NCBI GenBank assembly: GCA_963556695.1
Contig: CAUWAG010000008.1
Location: forward strand, 620,001-684,000
Reading direction: 5' to 3'
Origin: Anthostomella pinea
Taxonomy: Eukaryota; Ascomycota; Sordariomycetes; Xylariales; Xylariaceae
DNA: 64,000 bases
Position numbers and translations under genes: made by a program
Notes under the pieces: model-generated
Told to the model about the DNA's origin: nothing
Database searches by the model: none
The model's input: only the letters and a program-made list of their open reading frames with translations
Shown: one piece after another, positions 31,879 through 43,658 of the stretch
Layout of the letters: every line of letters begins with the position of its first letter
How positions within the stretch are numbered: position 1 is the stretch's first letter

Positions 31879-33732
31879 ATGGTCAACATTATCAGCCTTC
31901 CGCCCGATATTATCTTCGAGATCGCAGATTTACTTACCCACGCGGACGATCTTGAGGCCTTCACATCGTCCCGGAAAGAGTTCCACCGCGCCTTTAAGAA
32001 ACGCGAGGAGTGTGGGAACAGGCTTGAACGATCAATCATAATACTCGAGTATGGGGTCAAGGTCATGATGTTGCTGATGGTTGGATTGGGAAGTCTAGCT
32101 GGACCTGCAGGTCTGGCTAAGTGACCTCACAATCTGGTATCTAATCTCTTATCTAATCATACATGTGGGTTCTGTATGGATGGTTTGACTGTGGAATCAC
32201 ATGGATCCAACAAGGAGGGCATTATATCCGGGCTCTGCCATCGTCTGGCACCAGGATGCATAGTGCCTTCAATCAAGTGCTTCTCTATTCCGCTCTGGCG
32301 CAACGGCGAATCACCGGAGTCTTTCGATCAGCGACGTGAGGCAAATCAGGTGTGCGAATTGCTGCGATGCCAGAAAGAGTGTGAGATATCGCATCTTTGC
32401 CCCGGAACCATACGCGAATACGGTCAATTTTGGGAGTTGATGTCGAAGGTGGATCTTTGTATCGACGACTGGATCACCAGGATACATACACCAACAGGAT
32501 ACAGTCGACCGAAGGACATCTTCCGAGTGAGCGGAGCATGGGGACAGACTACCACAAGAAATTTCCGGGGAACATCACATCCGTGGGCCTCTGACACCGA
32601 GCTTATACGGTTCAGGCGGGCTTTCCTGATGTTCGAACTCCTTTGCCGGACCTTCTATCAGCGGCCAAACCACCCAAACGGGTCAGCGGAGTCTCATTAT
32701 GAGTATATCTTTCGGGGGTTACCTCCGTGGCAAATTGAGGAAGTGTCATGTGTCGCCAACTACGTGTTCATGACACACTATAGCACTCTGCAAGACCTAC
32801 GAGCTGATCTCAACACAGCATACTGGGATAAGTCTCATTTGGCCCGAATGGCCCATGACCGAGGGGATTGGGCCGACTCGTATTCGGAAGATCCGCTGTG
32901 GCATCCCAGCCTGGTGCATCTGCGGATGGGTGACCGGAGATTCCAAGCACAAAATTCAAGTAACTTCGCATATGCGCTCGCATCTCTCAGCCTTGACTTC
33001 CTGGTGGACAGCTGCTCGAGGGGACGCTCCAAACGCGCGGGGTTCATCAAGGACATGGGCATTTTTTATAACTACATAATCCGCCCACTGAAGCTGCATT
33101 TCCTCAAATTGGTATGCAATCCGAGACTGATGGCCAATGCGGGACTCACGAAATCGCTCCTATTTCGGCGAGATCCGGCCGTCTCAGGTGACGAGCCCTG
33201 GTTCTTCTACAACAAGATCAGCTGGCTGGACGGCCCGGATGATCTGGACGACCCGGATGATCTGGACGACCCGGATGATGTGGTCGGACAGTCCTTCTTC
33301 CCATACGACAAGAAGTATTGCATCCCTCATCACAACAAGCTCGTGTGCAAGGCCTGGGTGTTCTGGGACATGGCAACATGGCTCAAGATTGCGGCGGACG
33401 ACGTGAACCTTTCAGACGATGAGGAACGGGGCATGGAAGACAGCACGAGGTGGGGGATCAACCGCGCGGCCTTCGACCTTGCGGTCAGGATGAGGCAGAT
33501 GATGGAGAAGGGCGACGAACCCGATGCCCCTCTTCACGGAAACCGGCTCCTAAGAGATCATTGGCAAGGGCTGCTCGACGAATATGGGATGCTCGACGAA
33601 TATGGGATGCAATCCGTGATGCCGCGGCCGACTCCTTCTTACTTCCCTTGCCGCAGAACCTACTACGGCACTATGTACCGCTGGCGGCCGGCCAATCCAG
33701 CGACCGGCCCGGCAAACTCTGCGGTTTCGTGA
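31879..33732 (+). CDS. F-box-like orphan protein
   Basis: Proposed two exons, 31879-32061 and 32215-33732; 566 aa. Exon 1 begins with an F-box-like motif at residues ~5-40 (SLPPDIIFEIADLLTHADDL, then FTSSRKEFHRAFKK). The rest has no domain I can name; it is rich in Trp, Arg and Asp (PWASDTELIRFRRAFLMFEL; DYGRK-type patterns are absent). Two in-frame 18-bp tandem repeats occur: DDPDDL units at 33226-33279 and LDEYGM units at 33574-33609. Such proteins are usually substrate adaptors of SCF ubiquitin ligases or lineage-specific orphans. The intron is 153 nt, longer than others here, with an AAG-GTCATG donor and AACAAG acceptor; it is the only acceptor that avoids an in-frame stop. The two exons could still be separate small frames. 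The long second frame itself is very likely coding. Confidence 0.6.
33226..33279 (+). repeat. 3 x 18-bp tandem repeat in the F-box-like gene
   Basis: Three copies of CTGGACGACCCGGATGAT (one base differs in the first copy), encoding repeated LDDPDD. Confidence 0.93.
33574..33609 (+). repeat. 2 x 18-bp tandem repeat in the F-box-like gene
   Basis: Two identical copies of CTCGACGAATATGGGATG, encoding LDEYGM twice. Confidence 0.93.
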
Positions 33733-34938
33733 CTTCGGATCACACAGTCACTTTGACCGCACGGCCGGCACAGCTGGGAAGGGGCGAGCACCGTAAACAG
33801 ACCAGGTGTTGGTCGTTTAAGTCAAGAGAGCATACTATCTCTAGGGCAGTAGTAGTGGTCAGGGGTCCAAGTTGGATTGGCTGAAGAGACGGACTGGTCG
33901 GAGAGAAGGACTTGTGGCAAATAGGGCTCATGGCACGCCGTGGTTGGATATCAGTCCATGGCAGCGTACAGGTTCCACTGTCATCTGATGGTATGCAGAC
34001 AACTACCCACCCGCTTCATCTTCACCCCCCAAGCCCCCCAAGCCCTCCCCCCCCCCACCCTCCGGTCTTTAGCATCGAGTCTGGATGTCGAGGATGATCA
34101 CCACCATCACCGTCGTCATTGCCATCCTTATTCATCCCTATTGCCATCTTCATCCTCGTCCTCATTTCAATCCTCATCCTCCTTATTCACATCCATATCC
34201 ACCAATTCGCTTCACTCACACTGACCAAGCTTAGTAGTATCTTCAAAGTAAGCACTTGCGTATCTGGCAACGGTGTGCTTTACCGTATAGCGGAGCTCCA
34301 TGGCTCTGGGTATCACTATCATGAGCGGATTTAGATAGAATCGAATATAACAAAGATCCTCACCTTATTCCCAACTCCCAAGCTCGTGTTCGTGTGCCAC
34401 GGGGTGCATCCTGCGTCGTGTATGGCCCTATTCATCCAACAACAGAGACGGCGGTAGTCCATCAACCTCAAGGTTCGATTGCAAAATCCTTCGGTCCTTT
34501 CGAATGACTCAATACCAGTCAAGTAATCATGGCAAACAGTAGATTGATCATCTGGCACTCAACAAACACGGCTCCACTGGACCGACCCCAGACGGCAACT
34601 AAAAATGACGCCGCGGGGAAGCGTTAGGGGGTGGAGAATGCCCCGGATTTTGGGAATGACAAATGACCCCAACCCCCGCCTCGAGCCCGCATCTCATCGG
34701 GTCTCCTCAGACAGGGGCTCCCATCTACATACATATTGGCGTCTAGTTGAACTCAAGGTTCGCGTTATTGATTCAAACAATATCACTGCAGCTGATTCAC
34801 CTGCTTCCCAGCACAAGCACGAACACCACAAGCGGTGACATACTGGGAACTGAAAGAGGACGATAGACTCACAGAGGGACGTAGGGCATCTCACGTGAGG
34901 GATACACCAGTCTCACCAAACCGTTGAATACACCAGCC
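33733..34938. other. 1.2-kb spacer with a pyrimidine-rich tract
   Basis: A C/T-rich low-complexity stretch lies at about 34005-34215 (poly-C runs, then repeated CATC/TCATCC words). The right end is the promoter and leader of the acyl-CoA-synthetase-like gene. No gene is seen. Confidence 0.5.
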
Positions 34939-37072
34939 ATGTCGGGCGCCACGTCGCGCCTTCGGAGCCTGCTGGGCCACCTGGGCGGCTCCCCGGAGTC
35001 CAAGTCGCCCGTCGGCTACGACCACAGCCACCATATCCACCAGCTCTCGCCGACCTACTTCCTGGAGCGGGCGGCCGCCATCGAGCCGGACGCCACGGCC
35101 ATCTACCACGTCACAGCCAACGACAAGGTACTTCGCCGGTCGTACGCCGAGTTTGCGGACCGGGCCCGCGGCCTGGCTTATTTCCTGCTGAAGAGGGGAT
35201 ACAAACGAGTGGGCGTGCTGGCTACGAATACGCCGGCGTTCTTGGAGTCGATTTTCGGGGTTGTAGTTGCGGGGGGTGTTATCGTGCCTGTGAACTATCG
35301 GTAAGTGTCGATGAGGGGTTCGAGGAAGATTTTGAAGTCTTGGAGTTGTTGACTGACCGGTGTAGGCTGAAGCCGGATGACATCACGTACATCTTTGACT
35401 TTGCCGAGGTCGACTCGATAATAGTCGATCAAGAGTACGCGCCGCTGTTGGATGAGTTCAAGAAGAGCCATCCGAACGTGCCGTTCATAATTGACCTGGT
35501 AAGCATATACTCTCACCGTGATAGATGTTGGTTACTCCAGATTTGTGCCGACTAACTTTGCAAAGGATACCGATGCAACCGAGGGAGAACTCTCTGGTCC
35601 CTTCGATGAGGCCGTGTTAGAAGGTCTGCAGTACGACCGAGCGCAGGGCGGCAAAGGCTGGGCTGGCTTGCAATCACAATGTGCTAATGAGGACGATATG
35701 CTGGCTATCCCATTCACGTCGGGGACCACATCACGACCGAAAGGCTGCGTGTACACACATAGAGGCGCCTTTCTCGCGGCACTGGCGAACGTGGTGGAGT
35801 CGGGACTGAACTACGATTATGGGAGCTGCAAATACCTGTGGACACTACCAATGTATGAAAAGGCGTCCTATGATAGGGGTGGAAGGACTACCTAGTGCTG
35901 ACTATCACCAGGTTCCATGCAATGGGATGGACGTTTCCATGGGCCGTCACAGCTGTCAGGGGCACGCACTACTGCTTGAGGAAAATCGACTACCCCTTAA
36001 TATGGAGACTTCTCAAGGAGGAGGGCATCACGCACTTCAATGCCGCACCGACAGTCCTAACCCTGCTCTGCGCGTCGAAAGAAGCAGTCAGGTTACCCGA
36101 GCCGGTGCGAGTCACGGTGGCAGCTAGTCCGCCAACGGGGCATCTCTTCGAGCAGATGGTACGCACATGACAGACTTCTTCCCCCTTCCCCCTTCCCCCT
36201 TCCCCTTTCCCAACTTCTTCACCCTTCGCCTTACCTCATCCGATCTAAACTAACCAAGCCCCAAGACAAACCTCAACCTCCGTCCCGTCCACGTCTACGG
36301 CATGACCGAGACCTACGGCCCCATCACCAAGGGCTACCCAATGCCGTCCTGGGACGCGCTGCCCCCGCACGAGAAGTACGCCAAAATGGCGCGCCAGGGC
36401 CACGGATTCCTGACCAGCCTGCCGATCCGTGTCGTCAAGCCGGCGGACGCGGAAGACGGCGTCTTGATAGACGTCACGCGCGACGGCAATGAGATCGGCG
36501 AGATTGTCTTCTTTGGAAATATCTGCGCCAAGGGCTACTACCGCGACCCGGAGGCGACGCGGAAGCTGTTCGCCGGCGGCGGCCTGCACTCGGGCGACCT
36601 GGCCGTGTGGCATCCGGATGGAAGCGCGCAGATCCAGGACCGGGCTAAGGATATTATTATTAGCGGTGAGTGAACACCCCGACATGTTTTGGTTGGATAC
36701 GGATTGGCGTAGGGTATAGGTAGTCCGTTACGCAGGCTTCTACTGACGATGCCAAATCCCACAGGCGGCGAGAACATCAGCTCCGTCGCGCTCGAAAGCG
36801 CGCTGGTGCAGCACCCGGACGTGCTGGAAGCCGGCGTCGTCGCCGTGCCGGACTCGCACTGGGGCGAGCGGCCCAAGGCGTACCTAACCTTGCGCGAGGG
36901 CAAGACGCTGGACCCGGCAGCCATGCTCGAGTGGGTGAGGAGCCAGGGCTCGATCAGCCGGTACATGGTGCCGCGGGAGGTGGAAGTCCTCGCCGAGCTG
37001 CCCAAAACGAGCACGGGCAAGATACAGAAGAACGTGCTGCGGGAGTGGTCCAAGAAGGGGAAGAGAGGATGA
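34939..37072 (+). CDS. AMP-binding acyl-CoA synthetase-like enzyme
   Basis: Six exons: 34939-35300, 35366-35498, 35566-35852, 35912-36158, 36266-36665 and 36765-37072; 578 aa. The protein belongs to the ANL (adenylate-forming) superfamily: it activates a carboxylate with ATP and transfers it to CoA. Motifs in order: the P-loop A3 motif PFTSGTTSRPKGCVYTH, the FHAMGWTFPW block, AAPTVLTLL, the A5 motif VYGMTETYGP, the A7 motif HSGDLAVWHPDG, hinge motif DRAKDIIISGGENIS, and the A10 lysine in PKTSTGKIQKNVLREW. Medium-chain or aromatic acyl-CoA synthetases are the closest type I recognise; substrate is not predictable by eye. The C terminus (KKGKRG) is not a PTS1 signal and there is no clear presequence, so a cytosolic enzyme is likely. 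Intron 4 contains a CCCCCTT microsatellite. Confidence 0.92.
36177..36211. repeat. (TTCCCCC)n microsatellite in an intron
   Basis: About five copies of a 7-bp pyrimidine unit, inside intron 4 of the acyl-CoA-synthetase-like gene between its donor and branch site. Confidence 0.85.
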
Positions 37073-37342
37073 ATGGGAGTCGGTGTGCGTGGAAGAGTGA
37101 AGGATGTGTTGACATGTCGTGGAAGCGGGTGTTCCACGATGGATGTGCTGCGTGGTATCTACGAAAATGAGTGTACAACAGACAAGCTGATAGCTTTGCT
37201 TCTGAATCACAACTCCACAAGGCACAGACAAGTGTTTTTGGCTCAATATTCGGATTGTCATATAGCATCATGTCGGCTGGCACCGCGGCTGGTTTCGTCA
37301 TATGAATAGACATGTAGAGACACTCATTGCCCTTGACATCCT

Positions 37343-40013
37343 TCATGCACCTCCCGCAGCAGGTACTCGGAATGGATCTTCCGGCAGCGCAAAGATCTTG
37401 TACGTCTGCATATCGCTGCCCAGCAGACAGACCCGGGGCGGCAGCTTGCCTCGGTTAAAGCTGGCCTCCTTGACCTCCATCTGCGCCGGCACAAATGCCG
37501 GCTCGCAGGGCATGGTCATGTTCAAGAACAAGCTAGTGACCTGCTCGTTACTGAGTACGTGGGGTGTGATATTACGTGCTGAAGTGTAGGCTTGGTAACC
37601 CAGTTCCTGGGACCTGTGCGGTATGTAGATGAGGCGCAGAGGCTCCCCTGTTCAGGGGTCAGTATACCATTGCTTTATGGGCTTTGATTGGAGGAAACTA
37701 TGTACTTACCCTTGGAGGCCCATAGCACGAGCAGACAGTCGTCGTAGAGGAACTTGAGGTCCAACACCTTGCCGTTACCGAGAACTATGCACGTGACACT
37801 TTTCGTGACAGAGCCGCTGATACCGTTGGTTATAGTCGTAGCGGTGCGGAATATGTACACTGAGAGAGATGTTAACTGATCGGAGTGAATCGCTAGCAAG
37901 GGTGTAGTATTCTTACCAAGGTTCTCTTCCACCTCGGTAGCAACGGCTGTAAACGTCAAACCCTCTGAGGAGTCCTGTACCGCGTGTTAGTGCCGAGACT
38001 GCGATACTGACATGGTTGTACTTACTGCTGCTTGTACTGCAGACAGTCTCACGTCAAACCTAGAGACGGCATGATCCAGCTCGATCATAGCGAGTGAACC
38101 GAATCGTACACTCCGCTTTTCTGCCTCTGCGATCCCTTCAAAAACGCTGCTGCTCTTGCTGTCTAAATATTTGCAGAGGAACTCAACCTGCGGAAATGTG
38201 CCGGTGTCGAGCTGTCCTGCCTCTTGTTTCTTGAGTTGTCTCTCTAGCAAGTCTAAAAGAGAAGTACCACCCTCAGCTTGCTTGCGGTCGCGCTCTGCGT
38301 CATCCGCAGGCGCACTACTGAGGTAATGGCGGAGTGGGCTCGCTGGCAGGTATTGTTGGATATAAGCCAGAACCTTCCCGTGCTCCATGGTAGCTTCTTT
38401 CTCGGAGAGCTCTTCTGTTATCGAAGAAGATGCCAGGCGGTCGATCTCGTGGCGGAGCCATGTCGAAAAAGCTTGGAACAGCTCTAGCTCCTCCATGGCA
38501 AGCAGCATAATCTTGTTGCCCACCAGCATCAAGCAAGAAACGATGTCCATAACCTTCGTTATCTGCGCACTGGTGAAGCCGATCTCGGCTTTCAATTCGT
38601 GGAATCGTGCGATGCCGAGCAGACGACTGAGGATTATTCCTATACGTTCGAGCGCGGGCAAAAAGTTCTCATGAACCAGAGCACGGAGTGTTTGCAAGCC
38701 AGAGATAACAGCCTTGTCCCATCGCTTGTGGCCCTGCAACTGATTGTCAGTGATACGCAGTTGCTATCTTCCTGGGAGGGGACATACACGTTCAGCCAGT
38801 TGGTCCACTAGCCATTCCTTGACTTCAGGAAATGTATGACCTGTGACGACCGAATGATACAATGCTTGACCAATGTTCATCTCACCGTAATTCCCGGTTT
38901 CACGCAATGTTTCGTTGATACTATTCACGAAACGATTGGGCAATTCTCGAGTCGACTGCCACTCGTGTATCATGTGCATTTGCACCTGCTTGACATACCT
39001 CAGTAACTTCTGTAGAGTGGTGGTCTTGGATGCTAGCAGGGACAAGTTCTCGGGTGACGAGTGGATGAACGTCAAATCCATTGGCACAAGGTAGATAGCT
39101 CTTGTTTTGTCTTCTCCGGATGGTTTGAAGACAAGCATGTGTGTCGATAGGTCAGGGTGAGATGCATGATGGCAAAGCTGCAACGAGCTGGGCTTGCCGG
39201 AGGGTTGAGGCAGCGTGTAGTTGAAGCTCCCGATGATGAAGGAGTCGTATATGCTGATATGTATGCGGCCATCATCCGTACCGACGATCATGACGTCGAC
39301 TTTGTCGCTTTCCTCGGGGGAGAAGGGCGGAAATAGAGATTCCAGCGATGCTCGCGTTGTGAAGACGAACATGTCATCTCTAGCTGATGGTCAGCGAAGC
39401 GCCCGACTAGATTTATCTGGAGACGTACCCAGAACCCCCCGATGCCGGCAGAGGGCTGAGTTTTGGCAGAGCAGTCTCGATCTCGAGAAATGTGAGTTCT
39501 CGCGGCAAATCCACTGCCGCTTTCTTGCCGTGTGCATCGAGTCCCTGCGATGCTAGTCTCTCCCAGGTGGTGACGGAAGACTTGGTTGCCGGATTCGGAC
39601 GCCTGCCAGCGTTGTTCTTCGTCCAACCTATGCAGGTGATCTTGGATTGGCCAGCCTTGCGTACTGTCATCTGATGCACAGCCTTGCTGGTTTCCAGGCC
39701 CATCAATCTCACGACGCCATCACTCCATCCAACGGCGAGGAACTGGCCTATCCCGCATTAGTCCATGAACTGCCTCATTGGATGAGGTTGCCCTACCGTC
39801 GGATTTCCAGCGAACAGCCTCAACCACCTCGCGTTCGCCACGTTGGCTGCTCTTGATGACGACTTGGCCGTTCGATCGCCATACCTGCAAAGTGTTGGGT
39901 CCAGCGGCCCCGGCGAAAAGCTCAATGCTGGGATTGTAGGTCAGCAGTCCACCGTGAGGCTTGGGGTCCAGTCGCGACTCGCTGGCGAGCTTGAGCTGGA
40001 TGGGTTCAGTCAT
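37343..40013 (-). CDS. apc4: Anaphase-promoting complex subunit 4 (Apc4)
   Basis: Seven exons: 40013-39797, 39747-39429, 39379-38788, 38733-38026, 37974-37917, 37859-37710 and 37647-37343; 782 aa. Apc4 is a scaffold of the APC/C ubiquitin ligase platform, holding Apc1 and Apc5. The N-terminal WD40-like domain begins LLTYNPSIELFAGAAGPNTL and continues VRWKSDGQFLAVGWSDGVVR. The long helical Apc4 domain contains LHENFLPALERIGIILSRLLG-type sequence (RALVHENFLPALERIGIILS; VMDIVSCLMLVGNKIMLLAM; ELFQAFSTWLRHEIDRLASS). A second beta-propeller half follows (KVLDLKFLYDDCLLVLWASK; VCLLGSDMQTYKIFALPEDP), closing the blade pattern at the C terminus. All exon joins keep frame and conserved strands. The start MTEPIQLKLASESRL is the first Met with Apc4 similarity; an upstream extension in the same frame has none. 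It runs in tandem with the coatomer delta gene. Confidence 0.9.
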
Positions 40014-40545
40014 GGTTTTGCCCGTGCAGCAGGGACATGCGGAGAAGCCGATAGTTGTCGGACATGGTACAGAGGCCCCCAGATTCTGCGCAGCTGTCAG
40101 TACAAGTCCAAAGGAAAGCGACGCCGTATGTGTCTTGAATTGGGTGTCCGACGCGCCTGCTGTCTTGTCGAAAGTAGAAGCACAGTGCAGAACAGAGACC
40201 CGCTCTAGCAATTTGGAGCTAATGTACAGTCTCGCGTACAGTGTTACCGGGGCAGATGGGGACTGTGATAAGTGTGTGCAGTCGAGACACAAGCACAGAG
40301 CCTGCTTCCAGACATACTGCTATAGACTTTCGGGGGCTCCAGGCGATACTGCCTTATTAATCATCCACTCTATAATGTACACATCACAGCAGATAAAGCA
40401 CGCCCGAGGTTGTCCGTGGGAAATGGAACTATCACATAGTTGATTCACATGATCTGCCCCCTACGACCGACTCTATAATCTATCGTAGCCACGTCTCCGC
40501 GTTTTGCACCCTTCTGGGACACCCTTACTCCACGCTAGATCGCGT
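40014..40545. other. Spacer between coatomer delta 3' end and apc4 promoter
   Basis: An open frame continues upstream of the apc4 start for about 280 bp, but its composition is not conserved-looking. It is probably 5' UTR. Confidence 0.5.
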
Positions 40546-42299
40546 CTACTCGACAATATAGTTATCAGCCACTGACTTGATGTCCTTTGAGAATGTGACT
40601 TCTTCGTTCTCTTCTAACAGTGAGACCGATGTGACCTGCATTATAATCAGTAAGGATGTCACCCACAAAGTTGAGCTAGGAGAACTTACATCAACATCGA
40701 TGAATGGCGACGATTTGGAGAATCGCACTTGCATAGGGAAGAACTCGTTTTCGTCATCTGCCTGGGCATCGAATTCGAATGAGCCATTCGCGTTGTCGTC
40801 GCTGACAGTTCCAATCGCCCACTCGAGACTATCCCCTGATACTTCATAGGTAGCGTCAAAGCTGGAAACCGAGGGCTCGCTTGTGGCGTAGGGGATCACA
40901 ACAGACACATCCTTGAGCACGTCACCTCCTGTAAGCTCGTATTCAACCGTCATTGTGTAATTGTTGCCGGAGCCCTTGTTCACCCAAACAGTGAAACTGA
41001 TGGGTAGAGCACTGGTATCATCCGCCTTTGGGGTGGCTCGCCATCTCAACACACCGACAGAGTTGTTGACAGGGAACCCGCGAGCAGCATTGCTCATCTG
41101 GATGGTCTTGGAGCTGGTGAAGAGCCCACGGTCAACGTTCGGGTGAGTGCGGAACTGGCAACCGTGCGACGCATTTGCCGAGAGATCAAGTTTGATCTTG
41201 GTCAAACTCGGGTCCGAGATCCGTAGGCTGAGATCACCGCTGACGGTCAGAGAGTTCATTGTGCCTTCCCGGGACAACTTCGCTCCAATCGACTCATTGA
41301 CAGTAATATGTATCGCATCGCGATCCAAAGTAGATGACATCCGCGGCGCTGCGGTTTCAGCAACAGGTGCAGGAGCGGCTGGCACGAGAGGCGAATCGTC
41401 GACTTCAGCACCCATGTCTCCCCGCACACGCTCGAACATGTCCGTAGTTTTGGACTTCTTGCCTAGCTGCATTCCCTTGCCCTTCATCGCTGTAGGCCTA
41501 TATGCTTGTTAGCACCAGGCGTCGTGATACCAACCCTTGATCATACTTGTAAGACTTGTTCTTTTCGGCTTCGTAGGAGTCATAGCTTTCCACAGGAGTC
41601 CGGCGGCTAGGCGGCGTGTATGTAGGATATACGGGCGTCCGTGGAGCGCCGGGGCGAACGTTTCGTGCGGATTCCTTGCGCTGCATCTCGAGCTGCTTGG
41701 CCTTCCTCTTACGTTCCTCGGTGGCCTCCAACTCTTTGTTCTGCGCAGGTGTCAGTATGTTGACCAAATGTGATAGTGCCAGGCAGCGTACTCGTGCAAT
41801 GATCTCTTGAATCCGCTCCTCATGACTTTCCATCTCCAAGAAAGTCTTGATCTGGCTGAGGGTCAAGTTCTCTCGGTAGCCGAGCGTAACCAGCTCGTCA
41901 AAAGCGCTGAGCAGTTCGTACGCATTCTTCACGATCTCTCGCTCGTCCAATGTCCTGCACGTACTCGAGACGACTTGGGCGAACAGGTGGAGGGAGTCGA
42001 TGTCCTGTAGGATGTTGGACTGACGGTTGGTGATCAGGACCATGTAGAGCTCGTCGAGGGGCTGGTAGACGAAGCGGACGTTGTCCTGCTCGACTGTGGT
42101 GTGCTGGGTGCTAGAATCGGCGAGCTTCGGGAAGGAGGCGAGTAGGGCTTCGATTCGCGATCTGGGCATCTCGCGAAACTGTCTCGAGAGGACAGCTTTC
42201 CCTCCACGGGTGCATATGGATGCGGCTAGGACGACCTGGAGGAAAGCAACGTAGTCAGTACGGTGAGGGGCCAATTCGAATAGAAGCTATGCCTACCAT
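40546..42299 (-). CDS. ret2: Coatomer subunit delta (delta-COP, Ret2)
   Basis: Five exons: 42299-42297, 42235-41792, 41740-41535, 41497-40690 and 40635-40546; 516 aa. Delta-COP is part of the F-subcomplex of the COPI coat, which retrieves cargo from Golgi to ER. The first coding exon is the ATG alone; splicing gives MVVLAASICTRGGKAVLSRQ, the invariant delta-COP start. A longin domain covers residues ~1-140. A basic helical linker follows (EERKRKAKQLEMQRKESARN), then a KGMQLGKKSK motif. The C-terminal mu-homology domain runs from about residue 270 (IHITVNESIGAKLSREGTMN; FRTHPNVDRGLFTSSKTIQM; VGVLRWRATP). Intron 3 is predicted at only 37 nt, yet it contains GCTAAC and ATATAG. The final exon carries the conserved end FSKDIKSVADNYIVE. 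Confidence 0.94.
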
Positions 42300-43658
42300 C
42301 TTGAATATAGAGAACCTGTACGAGCGCCGAGAAGTAGACGGGTGGGAGAAGGTTGGCGTTGTGTTCTAAGTCGAGGGCAGTTCCACCAAAGGGGTCGTCG
42401 CTGATGGCGCTGGCAGACAGTGGCAGACAGATCGACAGAGGCCACACACACCAGACATGCAGTGAGTAACAGCTAAAAAGGTGGTGCCCCAAGCCACATG
42501 AAGTTAGACGGGTCAAGCCACAATGAACTGTATCCTTAGCGCCACATTTATCGAACCCGTGCAGATTCAATTGTGAGCAGCTGCAAGGGAACTGGGCAGC
42601 TGGGGTGGAATGCGGCAAGGCGAATGGAGCAACAGCCTTCCAATTTCACATGAACGGACCTCCGTCACCCACCTGAGGCTCTCTTTCCTTCATCTCTCCC
42701 CATCCCCATCCTCGTCCCATTCCATGTCCATCGTATCTTGACTTTGATATCTGCCATTCAGCGCAACAACTGTTGAATCCAGAGTCGTTGGAATGCGCAG
42801 TTCGTTGACCCACCGTCACTACCTCGTAGCGCTTGCCGAGCTACGTCCTAAAAAGCTGTCCAGGTCTCGTTTTGTCGCATCATCGCGACAAAGGGCTGCT
42901 CTACATCCGCCGTTCGCGTCTCCTCGTCATCGCGGACTGGAGTCTCTACTACCTACACTGTGAATCCGTCCGCAAACAGGTTCTACCCACCTGCCAACGA
43001 TTCCCACCATCTTTGAACCACGATCCGAACTGAATACCTCATTCTTCTGGCAGCCGGACGAGCCAAACCTCCCTGTCCTCGATTCCGTACACTTGGGCAG
43101 TCGACCCACGTCTTTCTCTAAGCAATCGTCGTGCGCCTTCTCCTAGAACACAACCCTCACAGCGAACACGGCCCCGACTTCCTGCCTCCGCAGATATACC
43201 AAGTCCTCGCAGCCGAAGCACAAGGTTCTTCACGATACTCGACACTGAGCAACTTCGCTTGGTTCGCATTGGATTGAAGTTGCATCATTGCCAGTGTCCT
43301 CACCACCTGTGCAAAGCAAGATCAGACATAGGCACGTTCCTATCTCCGAATGTACCTTTGACAGTACCTTCGGGGTCCTCCTTCAGCTTCGTGATAAGCA
43401 TATTTGGCGGGACTCTTTGTGTTGGCCACCACCTAGTCGTCATTTTCACTCTTTCCGTGACCCACCTTGACATTTGCCTCCCTTTCATACCTTGAAAGCA
43501 CACAGTGATATCTCTCCGTTGCGCACCGATCGAGGAACATATCTTGATGATTACTAGCCAGTCAAGTACTGCATTTCCTTCTAGAGATCACAGGATTATC
43601 TTCTGTTGACAGCCAAGGATCATCGGACTATCGACTGAACTTTGGAACCACCGCGACG
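42300..43658. promoter_or_regulatory. Divergent 1.36-kb promoter region
   Basis: Separates ret2 (-) from the acidic nuclear protein gene (+). The right half is rich in TC words and short upstream open frames, suggesting a long leader for the plus-strand gene. No coding frame is convincing. Confidence 0.5.
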
